Positions 35,124 through 43,545 are shown, numbered from the stretch's first letter. The stretch: DNA of 64,000 bases from Bradyrhizobium sp. AZCC 2262 (GCF_036924535.1 NZ_JAZHRT010000001.1:8866001-8930000); one strand, 5' to 3'. A program made the numbers and translations. Notes: generated from the letters alone by a model not told the origin.

Positions 35124-36011
35124 CTAATTCACCAGCCTCACCGCGCCGGTGTCGCCGACATCATACCCGCCAAGCTCGCTTGCGCGATCACGAAAACCCG
35201 CCTGGCGCATGAACTCGAACAGCGCCTGCGGTCCCTTCATGAAATAATCGCGCCGCCGCATCACGAGATCAAAACGCTCCCAGGTAAGCGGCAGGAAATC
35301 GAGGGCTGCCGATTTCGCCACGCTTCGCGTGGCGATGCCGCAATCGATGCGGCCTGCGCGGATGGCCTGCGCGATATCAGGGCCGGTCGGAAAGGCCGGT
35401 TTTGCCAGTTTCAGATCGTCGAGCGCGAGGCGCGCGCGCGCCAACAGCGCGAGCAGCAGCAATTGCGCGCCGGCACCGGCGGGACGTTGCGCGATGCGCG
35501 CGCGCGACGTCGCGATCGAGGCCATGTCGCTCAAGCCCAGCGGATTGCCGGGCGCGACCAGAATGCCCTGCTCGCGCCGCGCAAACGCAATGACAACGGC
35601 ATCGTGCAATCCCGCTGCATCGGCAACCACGTCGAGATTGGCCGTTTCGTCATCGCCATCGAGGCGGTGCATATGGATGGCCGCGACGATCACCTCGCCT
35701 TGGGTCAGCCGCCGCACGCCCTCCTCGCTGCCTTCGGGCAGGCTGGCGAGGCCGGAATTGCTTTCGCGCAGCGCCCATTCCAGCAGCGGATCATGACTGC
35801 CGCCCATGATCGGCGGCGCCGTCACCTGCGCCAGCGCGGCGTGCGCGATCAGTCCGGCGGACACCCAGCGGTCGAGGGCGGCGCGCGGAAACAACCAGCG
35901 CCCGGTCACCTTGCTGCAGGGCACTTCGCGGGTCGCCACCAGCTCGTAGAGCTTGCGTTCAGAGAGCCTGAGATACTCGGCCGCTTCGTCTGTCGTCAGG
36001 AGTTCCGGCAT
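35124..36011 (-). CDS. Excisionase-type HTH regulator fused to periplasmic-binding-like domain
   Basis: 295 residues: an N-terminal MerR/excisionase-type helix-turn-helix (LLTTDEAAEYLRLSERKLYE, VTGRWLFPRAALDRW) then a substrate-binding-like domain (about 75-290) without a signal peptide. It is divergent from the tungstate permease tupB, so it most likely senses tungstate or molybdate and controls the transporter. ATG at 36011 chosen; a TTG three codons upstream (36020) also exists. A second HTH-PBP regulator lies at 3262-4350. Confidence 0.88.
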   Translation of the reverse strand: MPELLTTDEAAEYLRLSERKLYELVATREVPCSKVTGRWLFPRAALDRWVSAGLIAHAALAQVTAPPIMGGSHDPLLEWALRESNSGLASLPEGSEEGVRRLTQGEVIVAAIHMHRLDGDDETANLDVVADAAGLHDAVVIAFARREQGILVAPGNPLGLSDMASIATSRARIAQRPAGAGAQLLLLALLARARLALDDLKLAKPAFPTGPDIAQAIRAGRIDCGIATRSVAKSAALDFLPLTWERFDLVMRRRDYFMKGPQALFEFMRQAGFRDRASELGGYDVGDTGAVRLVN

Positions 36012-36052
36012 AGGCACCAATATGAATAGGAGTGCAGATGCTACAGAAATTG

Positions 36053-36063
36053 ACCATAATGGT
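36053..36063. promoter_or_regulatory. Short palindrome between regulator and tupB
   Basis: ACCATAATGGT is a perfect palindrome with five-base arms around a central A. It lies in the 88-base divergent intergenic region, between the regulator start (36011) and the tupB start (36100), where an operator is expected. Its use by the HTH-PBP regulator is inferred. Confidence 0.45.
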
Positions 36064-36099
36064 ACGGTCTGCGCAAGATGTGCTCAACCGGAAATCGCC

Positions 36100-36792
36100 A
36101 TGCCAGCCGACGTGTCCGCCCTTCAACTTGTGCTCAGCGGCGATGCCACGCTGTTCGCCATCGTGCGGCTGTCGCTCTATGTGAGCCTGTCCGCGGTGGT
36201 GCTGGCCGCGCTGATCGGCATTCCGCTAGGGGCCTGGATCGCGTTGACAAGATTTCCCGGCCGGCAGGGCGTTATCGTCCTGCTGAATGCCCTGATGGGC
36301 CTGCCGCCGGTGGTCGTTGGCCTTGCGGTCTATCTGGCGCTGTCGCGTTCCGGGCCGCTCGGCTCGTTCGGCCTGCTGTTCACGCCGCGGGCCATGATCA
36401 TCGCGCAGACCGTGCTGGTCGCGCCGATCATCGCAGCACTTGCGCGACAGACCATCGAGGATCTCTGGCTCGAATATCGCGACGAACTCACCGCGATGAA
36501 TCTCGGTCCTGTCAGCCGCGTCGCTGCGCTGATCTGGGATGCGCGCTTCAGCCTCGTCACCGCGCTGCTCGCCGGCTTCGGCCGCGCGGCGGCGGAGGTC
36601 GGCGCCATCATCATCGTCGGTGGCAATATCGATGGCTTTACCCGCACGATGACGACGGCGATTGCGCTGGAAACTTCCAAGGGCGACCTGCCTCTGGCGG
36701 TCGGCCTCGGCCTCGTGCTGATCGCGATCGTGATCGCCGTCAATGCGCTGGCCTGGACCGCCCGCCGCGCCGGCGAACGACTGGCGGGATGA
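36100..36792 (+). CDS. tupB: Tungstate-type ABC transporter permease
   Basis: 230-residue inner-membrane permease with six hydrophobic helices. The cytoplasmic EAA-type loop is visible in RDELTAMNLGPVSRVAALIW and the segment PPVVVGLAVYL is typical of TupB. Its stop overlaps the tupC start (ATGA). With tupC, tupA and the modA-like gene it forms an oxyanion uptake operon. ATG at 36100 gives the family-like start. Confidence 0.88.
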   Translation: MPADVSALQLVLSGDATLFAIVRLSLYVSLSAVVLAALIGIPLGAWIALTRFPGRQGVIVLLNALMGLPPVVVGLAVYLALSRSGPLGSFGLLFTPRAMIIAQTVLVAPIIAALARQTIEDLWLEYRDELTAMNLGPVSRVAALIWDARFSLVTALLAGFGRAAAEVGAIIIVGGNIDGFTRTMTTAIALETSKGDLPLAVGLGLVLIAIVIAVNALAWTARRAGERLAG

Positions 36793-37517
36793 CCATGCGC
36801 GCGCCTTCGAGCGAACTGCCCATTGTATTCGATGGCGTTACGGTGACGGCAGGCGCCGTCACAATCCTCGACGATATCGCGCTCACGCTGGCGCCGGGCC
36901 CACCGACGGTGCTGATCGGCCCGAACGGCTCGGGCAAATCCACGCTGCTGCGCGTGGCGATGGGGCTGCTCGCGCCCTCACGCGGACGTATCACCTGGGG
37001 CGGCCTGGAAAATGTCCCGCCGCTCAGGCGCGCGATCGTGTTTCAGCGGCCGGCGATGCTCCGGCGCAGCGCCGCCGCCAACATCCGTTTCGCGCTGCGC
37101 GCCGCGGACGTGCCGCGCGCCGAACACGCACGCCGCACCAGCGAGTTGCTCGAACTGGTCGGTCTCGATCATCTCGCCGACCGTGCCGCGCGCCGGCTGT
37201 CCGGCGGCGAGCAGCAGCGGCTGGCGTTGGCGCGCGCGCTGGCGCGCGATCCGGTCGCGCTGTTTCTCGACGAGCCGACCGCGAGCCTCGATCCCACCGC
37301 CACCAAGGCGGTGGAAGACATCATCCGCACTGTGAGCGAACGCAACATCAAGGTCGTGATGGCGACCCATGATCTCGGCGAGGCGCGCAGGCTCGGAGGC
37401 GACATCGTCATGCTTCACCGCGGCCGTATCGTGGAGACCGGCGCCGCCGCGTCGTTCTTCGATCGGCCGCAAACTGCCGAGGCCAAGACATTCCTCGCGG
37501 GCGAATTGCTGGTTTAG
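36789..37517 (+). CDS. tupC: Tungstate-type ABC transporter ATP-binding protein
   Basis: 242 residues with Walker A GPNGSGKST near residue 43, signature motif LSGGEQQRLALARAL, Walker B VALFLDEPTASLD and the switch histidine in MATHD. It powers the TupB permease. The length is short, without a C-terminal TOBE domain, as expected for TupC rather than ModC. An ATG two codons later (36795) is an alternative start. Confidence 0.9.
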   Translation: MTMRAPSSELPIVFDGVTVTAGAVTILDDIALTLAPGPPTVLIGPNGSGKSTLLRVAMGLLAPSRGRITWGGLENVPPLRRAIVFQRPAMLRRSAAANIRFALRAADVPRAEHARRTSELLELVGLDHLADRAARRLSGGEQQRLALARALARDPVALFLDEPTASLDPTATKAVEDIIRTVSERNIKVVMATHDLGEARRLGGDIVMLHRGRIVETGAAASFFDRPQTAEAKTFLAGELLV

Positions 37518-37565
37518 AGCATGATCCGGAAAAGTGGGTACCGGTTTTCCGAAAGGATCATGCTC
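37517..37565. repeat. Dispersed palindromic repeat, family A, inside the tup operon
   Basis: GAGCATGATCC (37517-37527) pairs with GGATCATGCTC (37555-37565) around AAAAGTGGGTACCGGTTTTC. It begins in the tupC stop codon and ends 25 bases before the tupA ATG. It is the same family as 357-430. Confidence 0.82.
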
Positions 37566-37589
37566 AAGAAATTGATGGGAGAAAACAAA

Positions 37590-38423
37590 ATGAACATGCT
37601 CACGCGCCGTTTGCTGATAGCGGTGACCGCCAGCCTCGTATTCGCAGGCTACGCCGTCGCACAGGAGAAATCGATCGTGGTGGCCTCGACCACCTCGACG
37701 CAGGATTCCGGCCTGTTCGGTCACATCCTGCCGATGTTCAAGGCCAAGACCGGCATCGACGTGAAGGTGGTGGCGCAGGGCACGGGGCAGGCGCTCGATA
37801 CCGCGCGTCGCGGTGATGCCGACGTGGTGTTCGTCCACGCAAAACCTGCGGAGGAAAAATTTCTGGCTGAAGGCTTTGGCGTCAAGCGCTACCCTGTGAT
37901 GTACAATGACTTCATCCTGATCGGCCCGAAGGGCGATCCGGCCGGCATCAAGGGATCGAAGGACATCGTTGCGGCGCTCGGTGCGATCAAGGCCAAGGGC
38001 GCCGACTTTATTTCGCGCGGCGACAAGTCCGGCACCCACCAGGCCGAGCTCAACCTCTGGAAGGTTGCCGGCATCGACATCGCGAAGGATAAAGGCCCCT
38101 GGTACAAGGAGATCGGGCAGGGCATGGGCGCGGCGCTCAACACCGCATCCGCCTCCAACGCCTATGTGCTCGCCGATCGCGGCACCTGGCTGTCGTTCAA
38201 GAACCGTGGCGACCTCGTCATCGCGGTCGAAGGCGACAAGCGGCTGTTCAACCAGTATGGCGTCATGCTGGTGAACCCGGAAAAACATCCGAGCGTCAAG
38301 AAGGATCTTGGCAAGCAGTTGATCGACTGGCTGGTGTCGGCGGAGGGCCAGAAGGCCATCGCCGACTACAAGATCAACGGCGAGCAGCTGTTCTATCCCA
38401 ACGCCAGCGATTCCGGCGCGTGA
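37590..38423 (+). CDS. tupA: Tungstate-binding periplasmic protein
   Basis: 277 residues. The signal peptide ends near GYAVAQEKS. The oxyanion-binding motif TTSTQDSGL immediately after it and the later SRGDKSGTH loop are hallmarks of TupA, which binds tungstate with high selectivity. GGGAG lies eight bases before the ATG at 37590. Separated from tupC by repeat A. Followed, with overlap, by a ModA-like gene. Confidence 0.9.
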   Translation: MNMLTRRLLIAVTASLVFAGYAVAQEKSIVVASTTSTQDSGLFGHILPMFKAKTGIDVKVVAQGTGQALDTARRGDADVVFVHAKPAEEKFLAEGFGVKRYPVMYNDFILIGPKGDPAGIKGSKDIVAALGAIKAKGADFISRGDKSGTHQAELNLWKVAGIDIAKDKGPWYKEIGQGMGAALNTASASNAYVLADRGTWLSFKNRGDLVIAVEGDKRLFNQYGVMLVNPEKHPSVKKDLGKQLIDWLVSAEGQKAIADYKINGEQLFYPNASDSGA

Positions 38424-39229
38424 TGGCCGCGCGGCTTTCTGTAGCGCTCGCATCTCTCGCGATCATGATGGTGCCTGCGATGGCAGAAGAAACGGTATTG
38501 CTCCACGCCGCCGGCAGCCTGCGCACCGCGCTGACCGAGGTGGCAAAGGATTTCGAAGCCGCAGGCCTCGGCAAGGTGCAGGCGAAGTTCGGCGCGTCCG
38601 GTCTGTTGAAAGACGAGATCGCCGCTGGGGCAAACGCAGAAGTGCTCGCCTCCGCCAACATGGAGCACCCGCAAGCCCTGGCTGCAGAGAAGCGCAGCGG
38701 CCCTGTAGCGCTGTTCGCGCGCAACCGGCTGTGCGCGCTGGCGCGGCCCGGCCTCGAGGTCACGCCGGCCACGCTGCTGGACCGTATGCTCGACCCGCAA
38801 GTGAAGCTCGGCACCTCGACGCCGAAGGCCGATCCTTCAGGCGATTACGCCTGGGAGGTTTTTCGTAAAGCGGAGAAGCTCAGCCCGGGCGCCTCTGCGA
38901 CGCTCGGGAAGAAAGCGCTGCAGCTCACCGGCGGGGCCTCCAGCCCGCCGGCGCCGCAGGGCCGCTCGATCTATGGCGACCTCATCGTGCAAGGCACAGC
39001 CGATATTTTCCTGACCTATTGCTCCAATGCGCTCGCCGCGCAGCGGGAAAACCCCGCGCAACAGATCGTGCAACTGCCCGACGCGCTCGCGGTCGGCGCC
39101 GATTACGGCCTGACCGTGATCAACGGCGCCTCGGCATCCGCGTATAAATTCGCAATGTTCATTCTCTCGGCGGAAGGCCAGCGCACGCTTGCAAGGCACG
39201 GTTTTGCCGCGCCGGGTCTGCCGCAATAG
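38423..39229 (+). CDS. ModA-like molybdate/oxyanion-binding protein
   Basis: 268 residues with a signal peptide (VPAMAEE) and the segment LLHAAGSLRTALTEVAKDFE, which corresponds to the ModA N-terminal oxyanion site. Its ATG overlaps the tupA stop (TGATG). No separate mod permease or ATPase is present, so it may feed molybdate or a related anion to TupBC, or act as an accessory binder. Having a second binding protein in a tup operon is less usual. Confidence 0.82.
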   Translation: MAARLSVALASLAIMMVPAMAEETVLLHAAGSLRTALTEVAKDFEAAGLGKVQAKFGASGLLKDEIAAGANAEVLASANMEHPQALAAEKRSGPVALFARNRLCALARPGLEVTPATLLDRMLDPQVKLGTSTPKADPSGDYAWEVFRKAEKLSPGASATLGKKALQLTGGASSPPAPQGRSIYGDLIVQGTADIFLTYCSNALAAQRENPAQQIVQLPDALAVGADYGLTVINGASASAYKFAMFILSAEGQRTLARHGFAAPGLPQ

Positions 39230-39238
39230 GAGATGTCG

Positions 39239-39745
39239 ATGTTTCGTTCACCGCTCATCGCCCTCGTGCTGCTCGCCTTGCTCGGACCGGCCAGCGCCGC
39301 CGACGACGGCTGCGAAAAATTCGCCTGGTCGCTGGCGCGTGATCGCGCAGCATTCGCCGCAACCGGCAAGACTGTGATTGCGGCCGGCGAGACGCTGGCA
39401 GCGCTGCCGGCGGGCGCGCTGGTCATTCGCCTGCAGCAGGGCGCCCAGGCTTCCTTCGAAATGCCGCCGGAGCGAAAGCCGCGAACGGAGCAGTGGCATG
39501 GCGGCATGGTGCGATTGCCCGCGCTGGCAAAGTCCGGCATCTATCAGATCACGCTGTCCGACGACGCCTGGATCGACGTCATCCAGAACGGCCGCTATGC
39601 CCGCTCTGTGGGCAGCACCGGCCGCAGCGATTGTCCGGGCGTGCGCAAGAGCGTGCGGCTCGATCTCGATGCCAGCCCGGTCGTGCTGCAGGTCAGCGGC
39701 GTATCGCCGGATGCGATCACCATTGCGATCGGCGTGGTGGAATAG
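39239..39745 (+). CDS. Small exported protein at the end of the tup/mod operon
   Basis: 168 residues with a signal peptide (ALLGPASAADD) and two cysteines (DDGCEKF, RSDCPGV) likely to pair. The mature region looks beta-rich (ITLSDDAWIDVIQNGRYARS). AGGAG at 39228-39232 favours the second ATG (39239) over 39233. It starts ten bases after the ModA-like gene, so it is probably co-expressed. Function unknown. Confidence 0.75.
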   Translation: MFRSPLIALVLLALLGPASAADDGCEKFAWSLARDRAAFAATGKTVIAAGETLAALPAGALVIRLQQGAQASFEMPPERKPRTEQWHGGMVRLPALAKSGIYQITLSDDAWIDVIQNGRYARSVGSTGRSDCPGVRKSVRLDLDASPVVLQVSGVSPDAITIAIGVVE

Positions 39746-39857
39746 GTTCCACGACTCCAGCAGATTGCGCGGTCTTAGCATCCCGCCCGCACTTATTGCG
39801 CTGTCGAGGATCGGCTTCTCTGTTAAACAGATTATCAGCGCAAGATGAGGCTCAGTG

Positions 39858-40445
39858 ATGGCGTCTCAAACTTCGGGCGAGATGAAACCGCGCAGCGTGC
39901 TGCTTTTCAGCGGGCACATGATCGATAGCCCGACCCGGAAAGAGCCCCGGTTCCCGGCAGACAAGGAGCCGATCGCCGCCAAAGCGATCGGAGATCTGCT
40001 CGATCAGATCGCGGTGGAGCCCGGTGATCTGGCAATCTGTGGCGGCGCGTGTGGCGGGGATTTGCTGTTCGCCGAGGCCGCGCTGGCGCGAGGATTGAGC
40101 GTCGCTATCTATCTTCCGTTCGAGGAGGACAAGTTTCTTGCGGAGTCCGTCGACTTTGCCGATGCGGACTGGCGTTCGCGCTATTTTGCAGCGAAGTCAC
40201 AGGCCGCATTTCACATCGCGACCGAGGAGCTTGGCCCGCTCAAGGCCGACGAAAATCCTTTCGAGCGCAACAATATGTGGATGCTGCAGGTGGCCACCGG
40301 GTGCGGCGCCGAAAAGGTCGATTTCATCTGCTTGTGGAACGGGGCCGGCGGCGACGGCCCGGGCGGCACCCAGCACCTGATGCAGGAGGCGCAAAAAAAG
40401 GGTGGCCAGACCCATTGGCTGGACACGCGGCAGCTGTGGTCGTGA
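39858..40445 (+). CDS. SLOG-like Rossmannoid protein of a putative conflict system
   Basis: 195 residues. The sequence LLFSGHMIDSP at the N-terminus, AICGGACGGDLLFAEAALAR near residue 60, LPFEEDKFLAESV, and the C-terminal CLWNGAGGDGPGGTQH resemble the SLOG-type domain that accompanies TPR/TRAFs-binding proteins in bacterial signalling and conflict systems. In those it is thought to bind or process nucleotide ligands. Here it stands alone, convergent with a patatin-like lipase with only 18 bases between stops. Family assignment is from recognised motifs; function is inferred. Confidence 0.72.
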   Translation: MASQTSGEMKPRSVLLFSGHMIDSPTRKEPRFPADKEPIAAKAIGDLLDQIAVEPGDLAICGGACGGDLLFAEAALARGLSVAIYLPFEEDKFLAESVDFADADWRSRYFAAKSQAAFHIATEELGPLKADENPFERNNMWMLQVATGCGAEKVDFICLWNGAGGDGPGGTQHLMQEAQKKGGQTHWLDTRQLWS

Positions 40446-40463
40446 GGCGGACGTTGTGCTTGC

Positions 40464-41642
40464 TCAGTCCTTCAGCACGAATCTCCGGAATGGCGTCATA
40501 TCCACGAACTTCGCGGCATAGTTACGTCCTACGGATTGCATCTCACCGATGTACTCGATCTGATCCAGCGCCTGGACGTGATCCGGATTGATCTCGTTCA
40601 GCCCCAAGGCGTCGAGGCCGTCTCGACTCACATCGGGGTTGTAGCGGGCATAAAGGAATTGGCGGCCGCAATCTTCTTCGGGCGGAATGACATCCCCCTT
40701 GAGCGGATCGCCTTGCCGCGGAATCATGTCACCGACCTCCCGGTCGATCGCCTGGCCGAACACGCAGCGGCCGATTGCGCGGCAATTGATATCCTGGTCG
40801 ATCGCGGCGCCACCCATCAGCACGCCGGGAAGGTGCGCGGCGTTCACCGGCGCCAATTGTCCGCGCACGTTGAGGTCGCGGCTGACCGCTGCCGCCGATC
40901 CCGTGCCGACCGAGATCAGCATCATCTTCGTCTCTCCGACGGGCCAGTTGAGGCGGTACTGCGGAAGTGTCGCCATCCGGAACAACTGGAATGCCGGACT
41001 ATTGTAGGGAGTGACACCGCCATCGACGAAGAAGAAGGTTTTTGCCGGGTCGCTTTCATCCCATGCGAGTATTTCGGGCGGGAAATAGACGGGTGCAGCC
41101 GTGCTCGCCCGCACCAGCTGCCACAGCGGAATCTGCAGATTGCAGTCTTTGCGGGTGCGATCGTTGTACCGGGCAAAGGGATTGTTGGAGACGGGCCACG
41201 GCGAATCCGTCGTTGCATTCCGCGTGACGATCAGCAGCAGCGAACGCAGGTCTTCGGCTCCAAGCTTGCGCTCTCCGAACACGCCGTTCAGTTTCTGGCG
41301 CAGCGGGTCGGCCTGATAGAAGCTGCGCAACCGGCCGATCAGGGACGTTTTTTCGAACATCAGCGGTCCCGCCTCGATGTAGAAGTCGACCAGTTCCTGA
41401 ACTGACTTTCCCATCGCGAGGCCGGCCGCAATGATGGCGCCGGTGCTGGTGCCGCCGATATAGTCGAAGAAATCTCCGAGACGGAACGACGCGCCCTTGC
41501 CGGTTGCCGCCGCCAGATCCCGTTCAATCTTGCGCAGGATTTCGAGAGACATCACGCCGCGGATGCCGCCGCCATCGAGCGCCAGCAGCCTGCGCGGTCT
41601 TGTCGTCGCAAATTTTGTTTGCCAGTTGTCGAGATGAGTCAT
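40464..41642 (-). CDS. Patatin-like phospholipase
   Basis: 392 residues. All catalytic elements are intact: oxyanion hole DGGGIRG (residues 23-29), nucleophile Ser66 in GGTSTG, and catalytic Asp207 in DGG. It should release fatty acids from membrane phospholipids. Similar patatin lipases are cell-killing effectors in CBASS and related anti-phage systems, where they are activated by nucleotide signals. Here it overlaps the upstream NDT-like/TPR gene by four bases, which suggests a regulator-effector pair. A housekeeping lipase role is the main alternative. Confidence 0.87.
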   Translation of the reverse strand: MTHLDNWQTKFATTRPRRLLALDGGGIRGVMSLEILRKIERDLAAATGKGASFRLGDFFDYIGGTSTGAIIAAGLAMGKSVQELVDFYIEAGPLMFEKTSLIGRLRSFYQADPLRQKLNGVFGERKLGAEDLRSLLLIVTRNATTDSPWPVSNNPFARYNDRTRKDCNLQIPLWQLVRASTAAPVYFPPEILAWDESDPAKTFFFVDGGVTPYNSPAFQLFRMATLPQYRLNWPVGETKMMLISVGTGSAAAVSRDLNVRGQLAPVNAAHLPGVLMGGAAIDQDINCRAIGRCVFGQAIDREVGDMIPRQGDPLKGDVIPPEEDCGRQFLYARYNPDVSRDGLDALGLNEINPDHVQALDQIEYIGEMQSVGRNYAAKFVDMTPFRRFVLKD

Positions 41643-42673
41643 TGTCGCCTCGATTTGCTGTCGTGTTTCGATCCCGTCAGGGCGTCAACAGGGCGCCCAG
41701 CTTCTTCAACTGGTCGCTGAGTATCCTCCATCCATTTCACGGCGTTGCCGTCGCGGCCGACCTCAATCAGGCGGGCATGAGCCCGCACCGCCTCATCGAG
41801 ATCCTCAGGATTTGCGATCTCTTCCCACAGCCGTTTATGGATGGCGCCCCACAGTCCCACCGTCTCGGCATCGCTCGACGCTTGTGGCGCAAGCGCGTTC
41901 AGAATGTTCTTTGCATTGATCAGCGACGTCTTCTTGTCCGGTTGTTGGAACTTGTAGGTTGCGAGCGCCAGTTGCTGCAGGATGTAGGGATCGTCAGGCT
42001 GCATCGTCTTCAGGCGCTTCAGAAGGGCCAACGGGATCGCCCAGTCTTCAGGCGCCTTGACGCCGTCCTTCTCGGCGCGAAAGCTTGCGAGCAGTTCGGC
42101 GAAGCTTTTCTGGTCGGTCGGCGCAGAGGAGGGCGCGGGCGGCCCCGCGGCTACGATCGCTTGCGCCTTGGGAAGGCTGGCAGGCTGAAGCGAGGGGATG
42201 AACAGAAAGACCGGGCTGTCGGGCTCGGGACTGTCCATCAGCGTCGTGATCTTTTTTGTCAGTTCTCTCCTGACGCGCATCACCTCCTTGAACCCGATCT
42301 CCTTACCGAGGTGTTCGTACTTCAGAATGCTGAGATGATTGAGATCGAACGGGAAGCTGAAATTGTTCTCCGCCAGCACGATTGTCCGTTGTGGCCGTAG
42401 CGCGTGACGAATGCCGAGCTCATAGACCGCGTTGACGTTGGCGGTGGACAGGTCCGCAATGACCAGATCCGCCGACAGCAGATTGTCGTACATCGGCTTG
42501 TCGATGACGGTGGAATGGATGATCTCGTCCGCGCGAACGCAGGTCTGGCCTGCCTCTTCCACGACCGGTTTGATAATGTCTTCGTAGGTTCTGTTGAGGT
42601 TCAAAACACGCTGCGGGTTCGACTGGAAGTCGGTCTTCTCGCCAAAGCCCATAATGACGAAACAGTTACCCAT
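41639..42673 (-). CDS. Deoxyribosyltransferase-like domain fused to a TRAFs-binding/TPR-type domain
   Basis: 344 residues. The N-terminal Rossmannoid domain (about 1-130) begins CFVIMGFGEKTD and contains DLSTANVNAVYELG with Glu85, the signature of nucleoside-deoxyribosyltransferase/TIR-like proteins. A Pro/Ala linker (about 160-185) leads to an alpha-helical region (about 190-315) with YILQQLALATYKFQQPDKKT and AETVGLWGAIHKRLWEE, which resembles the TRAFs-binding (DUF4071, TPR-S) domain. The last part is shorter than usual, so the repeat may be cut short. GGAGG five bases upstream sets the ATG at 42673. Likely sensor for the overlapping patatin lipase. Confidence 0.78.
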   Translation of the reverse strand: MGNCFVIMGFGEKTDFQSNPQRVLNLNRTYEDIIKPVVEEAGQTCVRADEIIHSTVIDKPMYDNLLSADLVIADLSTANVNAVYELGIRHALRPQRTIVLAENNFSFPFDLNHLSILKYEHLGKEIGFKEVMRVRRELTKKITTLMDSPEPDSPVFLFIPSLQPASLPKAQAIVAAGPPAPSSAPTDQKSFAELLASFRAEKDGVKAPEDWAIPLALLKRLKTMQPDDPYILQQLALATYKFQQPDKKTSLINAKNILNALAPQASSDAETVGLWGAIHKRLWEEIANPEDLDEAVRAHARLIEVGRDGNAVKWMEDTQRPVEEAGRPVDALTGSKHDSKSRRQ

Positions 42674-43010
42674 AATATCCTCCGGCCGGCTGGTACACCG
42701 CACCGCTGGAGTCGCTTGCAATCAATGGTTGCTTCTAAAATGGTGTACAAGTTTGATCCAGAACAGGTGTGATTGCAAGCTGGAAGCTGGAAGTTTCGTG
42801 GGCCGATATGCCGCCGAAACGAACGCGAACTTCGCGACGGTCAATTGTTCAGAAGGTCTGCGTCCAATAGTTTTTCATTCAACAAGGTACGTTCTGGATC
42901 GAATCCGTTCAGTTTCATGAACATTCAAGCGGCGATTGCGGTCTTTATGTCGCACGCCGGAACGCCACGCGCGTCGGCCGGTTAGCCTTCACACGTTTCA
43001 CTGGAGTTCG
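42674..43010. other. 337-base intergenic region, nothing recognised
   Basis: It separates the minus-strand conflict-type genes from the next plus-strand gene. It is less GC-rich than its surroundings. Open frames here lack ribosome-binding sites and family resemblance. It must hold the promoter of the patatin/TPR pair, but I see no clear element. Confidence 0.5.
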
Positions 43011-43013
43011 ATG

Positions 43014-43382
43014 ATGAAGAAGCTAGCTATCGCGTTTGCCGTTGGTGCCGCCGCTCTGATGGGAGGTTCCGCAGCCTACGCCGCCGACAACGCGGTGAAG
43101 TCGAAACTTTCGACGGATGCTGCGCAATCCCGGATCGCCACGCGATCCCCGATCGCCACGCGATCCTCGACCGACATCAGCGCGCAACAGCGCCATCGGC
43201 ATTGGCATGGCCATCACCACTGGCGCCACCGTCACTACCGGCCGTACTACGGGAGCTATAACTACTATGCCCCGCGTGCGTACGGCTACTCGCGCCCGTA
43301 CGGCTACTACGGTCCCCGCTACCACGGCGGCGGCCCCGGCGTAACGTTCAGCTTCGGCAGCGGCGGATATCGCGGCTGGTAA
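43014..43382 (+). CDS. Small exported His/Tyr/Gly-rich protein
   Basis: 122 residues with a signal peptide ending at AAYAADN. The mature part has a duplicated SRIATRSPIATRSST motif, then a histidine cluster (HRHWHGHHHWRHRHYRP) and a tyrosine-rich tail (YYGSYNYYAPRAYGYS). Such clusters can bind metal or stick to the envelope; neither is shown. Two ATGs are adjacent (43011 and 43014); spacing from GGAG favours the second. It is followed by an intrinsic terminator. Confidence 0.78.
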   Translation: MKKLAIAFAVGAAALMGGSAAYAADNAVKSKLSTDAAQSRIATRSPIATRSSTDISAQQRHRHWHGHHHWRHRHYRPYYGSYNYYAPRAYGYSRPYGYYGPRYHGGGPGVTFSFGSGGYRGW

Positions 43383-43399
43383 ATCAGGCTGATGAAACA

Positions 43400-43427
43400 A
43401 AAAGCCCGCAGCAATGCGGGCTTTTTC
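43400..43427 (+). terminator. Intrinsic terminator
   Basis: AAAAGCCCGC, a short loop, GCGGGCTTTTT. GC stem of six pairs plus a T-run on the plus strand, 18 bases after the His/Tyr-rich gene. Confidence 0.88.
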
Positions 43428-43545
43428 GTGTGACCGGTTGATGCCGACGCGTCATTGATCGATGGCGCCGGCGGCTGGATCGGTGTACGCATGAGATTCG
43501 CGCCGACATCGTGGCGCCGATCCCCTCCCGTTGAAAGAAACCAAA

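Noticed and set aside
36078..37517. A long open frame of 479 codons overlapping tupB and tupC in another frame
   Set aside because: It is Arg/Gly-rich, as expected from reading GC-rich genes out of frame; only its last part is the true tupC.
39858..42673. Calling the locus a CBASS system
   Set aside because: No CD-NTase or Cap2/Cap3 gene is present, so only the patatin effector type is shared.
43116..43180. Possible CRISPR-like repeat (GATCGCCACGCGATCC twice)
   Set aside because: Only two adjacent copies with no spacers; they encode the duplicated IATRS motif of a protein.
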